From Dermatophagoides farinae (taxonomy: Eukaryota; Arthropoda; Arachnida; Sarcoptiformes; Pyroglyphidae): a DNA stretch of 64,000 nucleotides. The position numbers and the translations under genes were made by a program. Positions 1 through 10,821 of the stretch are shown piece after piece. Each line of letters opens with the position of its first letter. Position 1 is the stretch's first letter. Below the pieces are notes generated by a model. That model made no database searches. It saw only the letters and a program-made list of their open reading frames with translations, and was not told the origin of the DNA. The stretch is from NCBI RefSeq assembly GCF_024713945.1, contig NC_134684.1, forward strand, positions 3,479,001 through 3,543,000, read 5' to 3'.

Positions 1-196
1 TAATTTGTTTATGGATAGACATGCAAATCATTTAAATAAGAAGCATGTCAACATGTCAATCGATAGATGAGGCAAAAAAAATCAAAAAAAAGTACAGAAA
101 ATCAAAGCAAATGAAATGATGACTATCTTCCAATAGAAATGATTATTATTGTGAACCCCATACAGAGAACAAGAATTTTCAAAATTTTATGCAAAC

Positions 197-919
197 CTTT
201 ATATTTCCATTACGATCTCTATAGATATTATAATCATGGCCATCTATACCGCTTTCTAATTTAAATTCTTGTACAAATTCCAATGTATTCTGTCGACCTT
301 GTGTACCGATGGCCGATATATTATATTGACGGCCCAGATCGATTTCAATATATTGAGATAGATCATTATGAGCAGCTGACCAAGCGGATTGGCCTGATAT
401 TTATTCACAATTTTATCATCATTGATTATTATGAAATAGAAACAAAAACAAAAAAAGGAGCGGAAAAAATTGCAACATAAAAACAAAACAAAACAAAAAA
501 AAATAATAAAAAACAAGCGAAAAAAATGTGCTAAATGCAGAAAAAAATAAATGAAAATTATCATTATCATTTACGAACCATGAAGTATGGCAGAATAAGC
601 ACTTTTATCTTTGCTTATATCCGATGAAGATGTTATCCGTATTCTTTTTTCAATGAAATTCGAATGTATTAGTTCATTATTACAATGATCACCTAGGTGA
701 TGATAACCAATTTGATTGTTTATTATTAGTTAATTTAAAAAGGAAAATAAACTTACTTGCATTGATGATCGGTGTTACTATACAAACAATGATTAGAATT
801 ATCAAATTAAACATATATGATGATGATAATAAATAATTTCGATTGCTGATGGTGTTTGATTTGTTGACTGTTGTTGTTGTTGGATATTTACAATAAAATT
901 GATTCAACAAAGCCATCAT
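197..919 (-). CDS. Discoidin (F5/8C)-domain protein, N-terminal part, neurexin-IV/Caspr-like candidate
   Basis: Three exons on the minus strand join in phase: 757-919, 579-692 and 197-393. The gene then leaves the window on the left. Exon 1 has two adjacent ATGs at its start and a hydrophobic signal sequence (FNLIILIIVCIVTPIINA) near its end; Met36 is an alternative start just before it. Exons 2 and 3 encode most of a discoidin domain: a first Cys shortly after the signal, then ITSSSDIS, HGQSAWSAAHNDL, QYIEIDLGRQYNI, IGTQGRQ and IDGHDYNIYRDRNGNIK. This order matches the N-terminal discoidin domain of neurexin IV/Caspr proteins and, less well, discoidin-domain receptors. The donor at 197 is followed only by intron-like sequence. 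Family knowledge: such ectodomains act in septate-junction or neuronal cell adhesion. The domain call is strong. The exact family cannot be settled without the downstream EGF, laminin-G or kinase part. Confidence 0.8.
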
Positions 920-2902
920 TGATATATATATTTGAAACTGAAAATGTTGAACACAATTGATTTCGTAAAAAAAACTTATTTGGTGAATATATCACCTAAT
1001 GAATTCACCAAAAAAAAAAAAAAAAAAACATTTAATCATGAACAAATTACATTATTGTATATTTTTTGTTTATATAATTGACGATGACGGTTCATGACCG
1101 ATTCTCGATTCGAACAGTTTTTTTTTGAATACACGCATATACAGACACACAATGTGTGCGTATTTATTGGCTGACAGAATGTAGAATTCTCGTATACAAA
1201 ATCAAAACAAAACAATAACAATAACAACATAGAATTCAGCTGCTTAATTCTGTTCAATTCGATTCAGTTTATGTGTATGCGTGTGTATGGAAAGACAAAC
1301 GGTTCTTTTCATTTTTTTTTTCTATACCTTCCCACTTTGTTTTTTTTCTTCTGGGAGTAATGGCGCGAGCCTATAACCATCAACACTTTGAATGTGGTCA
1401 GAAATAATAACCGGAAAAAAAATTCGTTTGATAATTTAACCCATAATATAACAAGTTTGGTTCATATCATGTGTTGTGTGTGTGTGTGTGTGTGTGTGTT
1501 AGAGTTGGTTGGACTTTTTTTGGACGTTTACGTTTCGATTCGGCTTTTTTTTCTGATTCTTGATGATGATGATGATGATGATGATGGCTCTCTATGGTAA
1601 CCAACATAATAATATGTTCACATGAACAACAAACAAGCTCTCTCTCTCTCTGTGTGTGTTGTGTTTATGGTTCATCTATCCATTTGGATGATAATGGCAG
1701 TTGTTGTTGTTGTTGTTGTTAGTTCGTTCGTTCATTCTTTCTCTTTCACTCTGTTTTTCGCTCTACTCGCGCATTCACTCAAAATTCGTTTCCATGGTGT
1801 AAAACGATGAATAAGCCAATTCAAATCCATAATACAAGTATGTTTTAAAAGAAATGACTTGTTCATTTTTCAACGATTTTCAACCTATCTGATGGTGGCG
1901 GTGGTGGTGGTGGTGGTGGTGGTCACACCTCGAATATCAACATCATCATATGCACACAATATACTGTAAATATCTGGTGCTACCTGTGTGTTGTTTGTTT
2001 GTTTGTTGTAGCCATATATTTCGATGATGATGATGATGATTCACTCTGTTCAACCATGGACAACAGCAAAAAAAAAATGTCATAGGTATTGAATTTGAAG
2101 AGAAAAATTTGAAAATCAAAATTGAAATTCCACCACCACCACCACCATCGTCATCATCGTCATCATCATCGCTTCATTGAACATCATCGAATCGAATCAA
2201 AAAAAAAAATTAATATGTCCATACAAATATGCAATCGGATTCCTGACAATTTTTTAAATTTTTCTTTTTTTTTTTGCTAAGGAAATGGAAACCATTTTTT
2301 TTTGTTTACCAAACAGAGGAGAAAAAAAAATTTTTTTTATAGATCATCCATTGATTGCCAATACACCTACATACACATTCGATTTTAATACTTTCATTCC
2401 ACATTATTATTGATGATGATGATGATGTTATGATTCATTTTTATTGATAATAACCACTATATTTTTTGCAATTTTGATTGCAATTTATGTTTATTGCCAA
2501 TTGTAGTCGATGTCGACAAAAAAAAAAAAGAAAACTGACTGTTACCATAGATTTTTCACCATAATACATACCACTGATTGATTGATGATAATATTCGAGA
2601 TAACAACAACAAAAAAAAATACATTTGTACAATACCATTGTCACCTGGGGAATATACATCATCATCATTGTTATTATTAAATACTAGCTTTACACCCACT
2701 TTCGATTACGATCATCATCCACATCATTTGGGTGGAAAATAATCAGAGAAAAAAAGAAAAAAAGGTTTGCCATATTTCGATAAATATCCGTTGTGTATAA
2801 TTGAATTGAAATCGTTTGATTTTCAATCCAATTTTTTTTTACAAACAGCCAAAAATTTTTGTTTTCTATTATTATTGTTTTTTTTCAATCTACAAAAAAC
2901 AA
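920..2902. other. Intergenic/5' leader region rich in simple repeats
   Basis: No supported gene. It holds poly-A/T tracts, a (TG)n run near 1475-1499, ATG and GTT triplet runs around 1560-1720, and GGT runs near 1890-1920. The repeats from about 1.2 kb rightward are mostly GT, GTT or GGT on the plus strand, the same polarity as the plus-strand gene that follows. Part of this may therefore be its 5' untranslated leader or intron. Confidence 0.5.
1475..1499. repeat. (TG)n microsatellite
   Basis: Uninterrupted TG dinucleotide run of about 25 bp, read directly in the sequence. Confidence 0.9.
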
Positions 2903-3460
2903 ATGGATTCAAAAGCAAAAAATATTTTGATTGCCAAATATGGTTTCATGATGTTGATCATATTGAACATTCTATGTTCAATTTGGGTTATCATTTATGA
3001 TCTAAATGTAATCAAACGTGTTCAAGAAAATTTTCCCGACGATTGGCATACGAATGAAAAACATGAAGGCTCTACAGCACAATATTGGTTCGCTGCCTGT
3101 GTTTTGGTCATGATCATCAATCTGATCATATCGATGATTGGCCTTTATGGTGCTAAAACTGAACAAACACATTTCATAATGATTGTTTCAGCATTATTCG
3201 CCGTTATTGCTGTTTATGGTGCTTGGGATAAATATATGAAAGGCAGTATAGCATCATATCTAATACCATTGATCACATGTATTATGGGCATACTATTTGG
3301 TTCATTATGTTTCATACAAATGAATGAAGAATCATCAGAAGTGCCTGGCGCTAAAAATATTCAATACATTATTCGTAATCAGCCAACAACACCACAAATT
3401 GAATCAAATTTTGAAGAACAAATGCCATTCAAATCGACAACCATTGAAAAAGAAGTTTAA
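2903..3460 (+). CDS. Small four-helix membrane protein, tetraspanin-like layout
   Basis: A single-exon reading frame of 185 residues starts with MDSKAKN. It shows four hydrophobic helices: roughly residues 13-32 (GFMMLIILNILCSIWVII), 62-85 (YWFAACVLVMIINLIISMIG), 92-110 (HFIMIVSALFAVIAVYGAW) and 118-140 (SYLIPLITCIMGILFGSLCF). A polar first loop lies between helices 1 and 2. The polar C-terminal tail ends FKSTTIEKEV. The spacing recalls tetraspanin-type or other small four-pass proteins. There is no CCG motif or cysteine-rich large loop, so I do not call it a tetraspanin. The frame remains open upstream of this Met only through T-rich sequence that looks like leader. Function unknown; I infer only that it is an integral membrane protein. 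Confidence 0.7.
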   Translation: MDSKAKNILIAKYGFMMLIILNILCSIWVIIYDLNVIKRVQENFPDDWHTNEKHEGSTAQYWFAACVLVMIINLIISMIGLYGAKTEQTHFIMIVSALFAVIAVYGAWDKYMKGSIASYLIPLITCIMGILFGSLCFIQMNEESSEVPGAKNIQYIIRNQPTTPQIESNFEEQMPFKSTTIEKEV

Positions 3461-3988
3461 TTTCATTTTTTTTTGTATGCATTTAAGTGTTTTTCAATTT
3501 TTTTTTTCATTCATTCATTCATTTTTTTTTTTGTAAAATTTCATATTTTCCAAGTTTAAACGTGCAAATTTTTTTTTATTGAAAATTTATTCGAAAGAAA
3601 AAAAAATTAATTTTTTTTATTGGCAATAGATGGTGCCATAATCGAATAATATATCTTTTATTTTGAGTCGTTTCGTTGTTGTCGTTGTTGTTGTTGTTCT
3701 TTCACTTTCATTCGGTGTGTTGGTTCGTATTAACGTTTTTCTTGTGATTGGGATCGGAATTTAATTGTGATGATGATGATGATGATCAATATTTGATCGA
3801 TAATTTTTAATATCATTCGTTCATTCTTTCGATACATGTTTGTAAAAAAATTTTTTTCGTTTATTGTTTATCATATTGTTTAATTTTTTCTATTATCTTA
3901 TTATTGGATTCTGTCCATTCATCCATCCGTCCGTGCATCCGGATTCTCTTACACGAAATAATTGACCTTTTCATCGAATTCATTCATC
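3461..3988. other. Intergenic spacer
   Basis: T-rich spacer between the four-helix protein and PRPF38B with (GTT)n near 3680 and (ATG)n near 3770. No gene signal seen. Confidence 0.5.
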
Positions 3989-5458
3989 ATGACATCGGCT
4001 TCGAATTCCAATTCTAATAATCAAATTCCGACGACTACGTTGGACATACCGTTGCCATTCACTAATTCATTGGCAACAATCCCATCGACAACTGCCATTC
4101 AATCTGTTCCATCATCAATTGCAACTAATCAATCATATGGTTCATCATATCCATCGTCATATATCGATCCAAATCTATACAATTCACAATATTATCAGCA
4201 ATACTATCAACAGTATTATAGTCAATATGGTTATGGCCCACAACAAACACAGGCTATTGGTGATTATTATGCCCATCAGACATCAGCAACATCAACAATA
4301 TATCCGTCCACGCAGGCCAGTTATCTATCAACGATGATGAATGCTGCTGCGGCAGCAGCATCTACACGTGTCAAATCAAATTCTAAAAATGATTCTTTAG
4401 GCAAAGATTCATCTGGCAATGATCATGATGATGACGATGACGATGATCCCACTATTGCCAAACCGAATCAACCAAAATTATCCAATATTCTTAATTATAG
4501 TTGTAATGAAAAAATGGGCCTTAAATCCTTTAATATATACAAATATCCAACAGAGTCCATATTTTAAAAATAATTTATTTCAGTTGAAAACATATAATGA
4601 AGTAATCGATGAAATTTATTATAGTGTACGACATTTAGAACCATGGGAAAAAGGTTCCAGAAAGGTAACCAATTTTATTATGTTTCAATTTTATATTAAT
4701 ATACTAAATATTGTATTGTATCCTATGTTTTCTGTATATAATAGGTTAGCGGACAGACCGGAATGTGTGGTTCGGTTAGAGGCGTCGGTGCTGGTGGTAT
4801 CATCTCGACACCATTTTGTATCCTATATAAATTATTTACATTAAAACTTACACGTAAACAGGTGATGGCCATGACGCGACATAAAGATTCACCATATATT
4901 CGGTCATTAGGATTGATGTATATTCGTTTTACTCAACCATCCCGAGATTTATGGCACTGGTTTGAACCATATCTAGAAGATGATGAACAAGTGGACCCTA
5001 AAGCAGGTGGTGGATCACCAATGACAATTGGTCAAATGGTTCGACATTTCCTTACAAAATTGGAATGGTTTTCAACATTATTTCCACGAATACCAAGACA
5101 TGTACAATTGGAAATTGAAAAAAAATTGAACAAATATGATGCTGAAATGAAAAAACATTCAGATACAAGTAATATGAATATGAATAATAAGAATGATGAT
5201 AATGGTAATAAAAAACATCGTGATAATGATGATGATGAGCTAGAAGAAGGAGAATTAAGCCCTTCTACCAATGATCAACAGGATTCTCATCAAAGAAAAC
5301 AAAAACGTAATCATCATCAACATCTACATGTTGGACGAAAACGTTCACGATCAAGATCACCGCAATCAAAATCATCATCTGGTAAACATCATCATCATCA
5401 TTATAGAAAAACAAATGACAATGAATGTAATCGTCATAAAGGTTCTCGCTATTCATAG
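3989..5458 (+). CDS. PRPF38B: Pre-mRNA-splicing factor 38B homologue, with an apparent one-base frame break
   Basis: Two exons, 3989-4664 and 4745-5458, with a GT-AG intron. The first ~150 residues are a low-complexity Ser/Asn/Thr/Tyr/Gln region containing YYQQYYQQYYSQYGYG and an acidic run. The PRP38 domain follows: SPYFKNNLFQLKTYNEV, HLEPWEKGSRK, SGQTGMCGSVRGVGAGG, LYKLFTLKLTRKQVM, DSPYIRSLGLMYIRFTQP and LTKLEWFSTLFPRIP. The C-terminus is a short RS- and His-rich tail (KRSRSRSPQSK). PRP38 proteins are spliceosome components needed for activation of the B complex in the nucleus. The start of the domain (NEKMG) is in one frame and its continuation (LNPLIYTNIQ) in another, as if one base were extra near 4517-4520 (GGGCC). 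With that base discounted the protein would be about 462 residues. It could be an assembly or sequencing error. A nearby AG at 4500 could alternatively be an acceptor, but then NEKM would be lost. Confidence 0.9.
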
Positions 5459-7475
5459 ATGTTAATTAATGATGAATTATGATAAAATAGCTAACATTTT
5501 CTTGTTCATTTTGCTTGCTTGCTTGCTTTTTTTATTGATCAAAAATTATTATTATTACTCACTTTTATTTCAGCTGAAATATATTTTCATTTTTTTGTTT
5601 GGCCAATTTTTCCAATTTTTTTTTCTTTTTTTTTTGATTTGTAATCATGTTCGATCAATCCATCTACAACATACAAATATAGTTATCTATAGCCTCCATT
5701 CAATTCAATGAAATTAAATAAAATCGATATTTTTTTGTCGTTTTTTTTTGTTTTTTTTTTTGGCCAACAAAGTTTGTATCCCCCTATAGTGATGTGAATC
5801 ACGTTCGTCATCCATACATCCAATGTTCATCATCGTCATCATCATCATCGGACAACGAAAGAAGAAAAAATTTTCATTTTTACCTAATTGATTGATTGAT
5901 TGATTGATGATCATATTTTGGATGCACAGAATTTTTTTTTTGTTGTTGTTTCGTTGGCTATTTATTTATTATTTACTATGTTGATGATTATACATTGGTC
6001 AATCAATTGGAATGTAATCGAATGATGATGATGATCAAGTTAGGTACAGTCGTCCAAATATCAAAGAAAAAAGGGGTAATTTCATTCAAGGCTTGAGGCT
6101 ATTTACGTGTCTATATTGAAAAATAAATTTTTTTTTTTGCTTGCAAAATGAAAAAATCAATGCCTTTGGACGTGATGTTTTATTCTTCATCGATGAATTT
6201 TAGCCATCCAAGAATGATTTCTTTTTTTTTCGTTGAAAAAGTTCATTGTTCCAAAGTTTTTGCCTTTAATTTTTTTTTGTTTCTAATTTTAAACACATGG
6301 CCATCGTAATTGGTATTACATTCATGGGAAATGAAATTTTACATTGATTATTACAGGATTATTATTGATTACCATATTTCTTCGGAAACAATGTCGAACT
6401 TGAATCTAAAATATATTGCTTTTGTGTACAAAATGTTCGACATATTGGCCAAAAAAAAAAAATTATACAACAAATTAACATGATAATAATGATGATAATG
6501 ATGATGACGACGACGTTGTCGTCATCATCAATCATAATTTGTTAGTTAATCATTTGCGAATTATTAATTGCCGGCTTTATTACTGGGCAACAACAACAAC
6601 AAAAAATTAAAAAAAAAATCACTTGATTGATTGAATATAATAAAAAAAAAATTGGCCACATGATGATGATAAAAGAATGATGATTCCGATTAGATTGTTA
6701 ATGATGCGGCAATGATGATGATGATGATGATGAAATTTTGTTAAATAATTTTATTTGAACAGGTGTGTTGTATATAAATGATAATTTGGATGTTACTTTT
6801 TTGTTGTTGTTGTTGTCTCCCTCTCTCTCCTATTTGGCTATCGAACAAAATCTCTTTTTTTTTATCATTATTATTCAGGTGAATGATTAATAAAAAAAAA
6901 TTGATCGATTACATTCGATTCGTCATTTCGATGTACAGTGTGGTATGGTGTGTAACATAACATATCGAACGCAAAAATTATTCTGATTCGATTTTTTTTA
7001 CAGCAAAAAAAATCATCATTCACAAACATCATCATTCAAAAAAAATTTTTTTCACATTGTGGCAAAAAAAAAATCCAATCCAATCCAATCAAATGAATGA
7101 AGCAACAAAATCATTTCCGTTTCTAATACAATAAATTTATAACGAGAAATAATTTTTCTCTGAAAAAAAATCATATCATCATCATCATCATCATCATCAC
7201 CACATATATATATTAATTATGATCATAAATTAATTAATTAATTTATAATCAAATGGATCAAGGTTATTTTGTAATTATTTTATAATATTTGACTTTTGAT
7301 TGACTATTGTTACTATTATGTGTGTGTGTGTGTGTGTGTGTGTTTATGTCGAAACAACAATAAGTGTTTAAAAGTATTTAAAATTTCAAACTTTTGGTTT
7401 TTGGTTTTTTTTTGTGGATAATTTATTCAAGTTTTTTTTTCTGTCTTTACATTTATATATTATAATAATTTCATC
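5459..7475. other. Intergenic region, about 2 kb
   Basis: No gene recognised. It holds poly-T tracts, (GAT/ATC)n runs, a (GTT)n run near 6800 and a 24-bp (TG)n at 7319-7342. The right-hand part is presumably promoter and leader of the 5'-nucleotidase gene. Confidence 0.5.
7319..7342. repeat. (TG)12 microsatellite
   Basis: Uninterrupted TG run seen directly, about 130 bp before the 5'-nucleotidase start codon. Confidence 0.9.
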
Positions 7476-9445
7476 ATGTTATCATCATCATCATCTTCAT
7501 CATTATTATTCCGTTCATTAGTCATTCAATGGCTAATTTTATTCAAATCAGTGGCTAGTGATTTTCGTTTGACCATTATTCATAATAATGATTTTCATGC
7601 AAATTATCTACCAATTAAATGGTATAATAATGCCGAATGTTTTGAACATTGGGATAATGATACTAGCTGTGTTGGTGGTGTTGCACGTACTGTTGCCAAA
7701 GTGAAAGAAATTCGTCAACAATATGAGAATAATAATGATGATGGCAATGTATTATTTTTAAATGCTGGTGATCATTTTCAAGGTACATCCTGGTATACAT
7801 TACTTAAATCTAAAGTTGTTGCAGATTTTGTTAAATTAATGAAACATGATGTAATGACATTGGGCAATCATGAATTTGATGATGGACCGGAAGAGTTGAA
7901 AAAATTTCTAAATCTTATGAATGGAACGCTTCCGATTGTTTGTTGTAATGTTGATTTTGATCAATCACTTGGTATTCATAGTAGTATGGTGGAAAAATCG
8001 ATTGTAATTAATATCAAAAATACCAAAGTGGCCATCATTGGTAAGTGTGACACATTCGATATTTGATTAAATAAATAAATTCTTTGGTCATTTATAATTT
8101 CATTTTGAAACAAAACAAATAAAAAAAAATAGGATATCTAACCCCTGATACAAGATTTTTATCCAGTCCTGGTGAACATGTCAAATTTCGTGATGAAATA
8201 CAAGCCATTCAAGAAGAGATACAATCATTAAAAGCTAAACATCCGGATTTGAATATTTTTATTGGTCTTGGCCATTCTGGTTATGATCGTGATATTGAAA
8301 TTGCCGAAAAGATACCCGATTTGGATGTAATTGTTGGTGGACATAGTCATACATATTTATATAGTGGAAAAAAACCACCATCCATAGAGAAGCCAAGTGG
8401 TCCATATCCAACCATTTATGAGCATGCAATTAAAACAAGTAATTATGAAAATAATGAAACAACATTGATTGTACAAGCATTTGCTTTGGGAAAATATATT
8501 GGCATTTTAAATCTTACATTCAATGATGATGGCCAAATTGTTGAATACAGTGGTGAACCGATTCTATTGACTCATAACAGTACAGAAGGTATGTTGTGGT
8601 TATTTTTTTTTTTGCTATAAGACAATCAATCGATCCATACATTCACTATAGATGCTGAAACAAAAGAACGAGTTCAATCGATTAATAAAGAATTAGCCAT
8701 TAAATATAATGAAACATTTGGAATGGCCACCGAAGAATTCACACAAAATACATGTAGATCAAAGGAATGTACATTAGGCAATTTGATTACCGATTCTTTT
8801 GTCGATCGTTTTATTATGTTACAACAAAATAAAAAAATACGAAAACATTCCTGTCAAGTGATGTCATTGATAAATGGTGGAAATATTCGTACCAGTATCG
8901 ATAAAGGTCCCATTACATATCGGAAATTAATTTCTGTACTACCATTCAGTAATGCTTTAGGAATATTGACTGTAAATGGATCAGAATTATTGAAAATTTT
9001 TGAAAATTCCGCTGAACAACATGATCGTGGTGGTTTTCTACAAATATCCGGTGCACGTGTTACATATTCGACTACACCTTGTAAAACTGTGATTAAAAAA
9101 TCTAAATTAATCAATGTTGAAGCTTTTTGTAATAGCCAATGGACACCAATAGAAAAAGAAAATACATTTCAAGTAATCATCAATAGTTTTATGTCACGTG
9201 GTGGTGATAATTATACTATCAACATAAACAAATGGTTTGATTATCAATTGATTGATCGTGAGGTATTGAGTGAATACATTCGTAAACGACAGTATGTAAC
9301 TCCAAAGGTCGAGGATCGTATCCGATTTATCATTGCCAATGATGATAATGGCTACAATTCTTGTAAAACGTTGACCATTAATTCATACTTAATATCATTT
9401 GTCATGACAATATTAATTTACATCATATTGAGTCAAATTTTATAA
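7476..9445 (+). CDS. NT5E-like: Ecto-5'-nucleotidase/apyrase family enzyme
   Basis: Three exons, 7476-8040, 8133-8588 and 8652-9445, all GT-AG, give about 604 residues. An N-terminal signal sequence (SLVIQWLILFKSVAS) precedes the metallophosphatase domain: IIHNNDFHANY, NAGDHFQGTSWY, GNHEFDDG, GLGHSGYD and VVGG-type GGHSHTYLYSG carry the metal-binding Asp, His and Asn residues. The C-terminal nucleotide-binding domain shows CTLGNLITDSFVDRF, INGGNIRTSI and the purine-stacking region INSFMSRGGDNY. The extreme C-terminus is hydrophobic (SYLISFVMTILIYIILSQIL), which fits a GPI-anchor signal or membrane anchor. The family hydrolyses extracellular AMP to adenosine, and blood-feeding arthropods use secreted relatives as salivary apyrases. 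The hydrophobic tail argues for a surface-anchored rather than secreted enzyme. The gene ends only 67 bp from the stop codon of the convergent sulfotransferase gene. Confidence 0.95.
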
Positions 9446-9512
9446 TAATTAAATTTAATTATGATTTTAATATAACAACCAAAACATTTAAGAAAAAAAA
9501 ATTTAAAATGTA

Positions 9513-10697
9513 TTATAATCGTGGTCGAATTTTTTCAAAAAAAAATTGTTGTCCATCATGATAATATAGTTTATCATTATATTGTTGTGCCGGTTTTATG
9601 TTTGCCATAATTCGTTCTTTGATTGAATTGAAATTATATACAGCAAAATGATAGAATTCATTTTCCATTTGCCATACACGTGATTGTTGAATTTTTGCTA
9701 TCGTTCGTGATGATGGCTGTGTTTTGTTGAATGTTTTTCGTAAATGTGATTTATTACCATTTTCATATAGAAATGTTGCACCACGAAACATGTGTGGTAA
9801 TGATATTTCTAAAATTTGAACAAAATCATGCATAGCTTCGGTGACTCCAACCAGAAAATAATGATCGACTAGATTTCGTTTGGCTTGTTCCAATGCCCAT
9901 TTATTGCCAGGTTTCCAGCAATCAGGATTTTGTCCACAAAAAAATGGTATTTGTAGCCAAAGATTTTCCACACGACAATCATGTTCATTACGTTCAATAC
10001 ATTCATCAAATGTTCGTCTATTTCCTTGACGTCGTCTAACGACATTTGGTCGAAAATTATCTCCATATCGTAGAAAATAATAGTATGAAATAAGACGATC
10101 GATTGGTCGTCGAATCATATTTATATACAATGGTTTCGGTGTATTAAGGGCAAATTTGTCGAAATTTATGAAAGCCACATGTCCATGAATCAATAATGGT
10201 TGCCTTTCATACCACCGGGTAATGTTCCAGATGAATCGTACCTGATCCGACAATGACATCACATGGCTATTTTTGCTCGTATTCAAATGTACCACATTGA
10301 AATGATTTTGAGCACAGAGATCATAAACGATGCCCATCAAGCTAGTGCTACCCGTTTTTGGAACACGATTATAAATGACTAATAAATTCTTTGGAATCAT
10401 CCAATCTGGATTCTTATTATGAGGAGGGTGATCAGATGATGATGATTGTGATAATCTTGGAACATTTTGATAGTTTAAATTCAAGTTCAAGTTTTGAAGT
10501 TGAGCGAGTTTCGATTCGTAATAGATGATAGTAAATATTAATATTATGATGAATACTAATGGTAAGATTAATGTTCGATTAAATGAAAGTCTTTTCAAGG
10601 AATGTCCAAAATGATGATGAACCATGATCATCGATGACAATATATTCCAAAATATTAAAAAAAAATAAAAAATTTGGAACGAAAGTTTACCGTTCAT
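9513..10697 (-). CDS. HS2ST1: Heparan sulfate 2-O-sulfotransferase
   Basis: Single-exon frame of 394 residues on the minus strand. A type II membrane anchor (LILPLVFIIILIFTIIYY) is followed by a coiled-coil-like Leu/Gln stretch (LAQLQNLNLNLN). The catalytic domain carries the PAPS 5'-phosphosulfate loop YNRVPKTGSTSL, the HGHV segment that contains the catalytic His in this family, the 3'-phosphate motif RRPIDRLISYYYFLRYGD, and the family blocks TFDECIERN, LWLQIPFFCGQNPDCW, YFLVGVTEAM and SHLRKTFNKT. It should sulfate position 2 of iduronate in heparan sulfate in the Golgi. A start at Met25 (10625) gives a more typical N-terminus. The first 24 residues add an unusual extra hydrophobic stretch and may be leader. 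The gene is intronless here, unlike its neighbours. Just upstream on the same strand is a second Golgi-type glycosyltransferase. Confidence 0.96.
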   Translation of the reverse strand: MNGKLSFQIFYFFLIFWNILSSMIMVHHHFGHSLKRLSFNRTLILPLVFIIILIFTIIYYESKLAQLQNLNLNLNYQNVPRLSQSSSSDHPPHNKNPDWMIPKNLLVIYNRVPKTGSTSLMGIVYDLCAQNHFNVVHLNTSKNSHVMSLSDQVRFIWNITRWYERQPLLIHGHVAFINFDKFALNTPKPLYINMIRRPIDRLISYYYFLRYGDNFRPNVVRRRQGNRRTFDECIERNEHDCRVENLWLQIPFFCGQNPDCWKPGNKWALEQAKRNLVDHYFLVGVTEAMHDFVQILEISLPHMFRGATFLYENGNKSHLRKTFNKTQPSSRTIAKIQQSRVWQMENEFYHFAVYNFNSIKERIMANIKPAQQYNDKLYYHDGQQFFFEKIRPRL

Positions 10698-10821
10698 AAC
10701 ACATGTGAATGAGAAAAGAGTCCAAAATTGTTCATAGATGGCAGGTTTTGGACTGCTGAAATTAAATGCTGGATTTTCGAAATGTCAATTTGGCATTCAA
10801 AAGTATTATATGCTTCATGAA

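Noticed and set aside
2903-3460. Tetraspanin assignment of the four-helix protein
   Set aside because: No CCG motif and no Cys-rich large extracellular loop; only the helix layout is similar.
7476-9445. Secreted salivary apyrase interpretation of the 5'-nucleotidase
   Set aside because: The hydrophobic C-terminus suggests membrane or GPI anchoring, and nothing in the sequence shows salivary expression.
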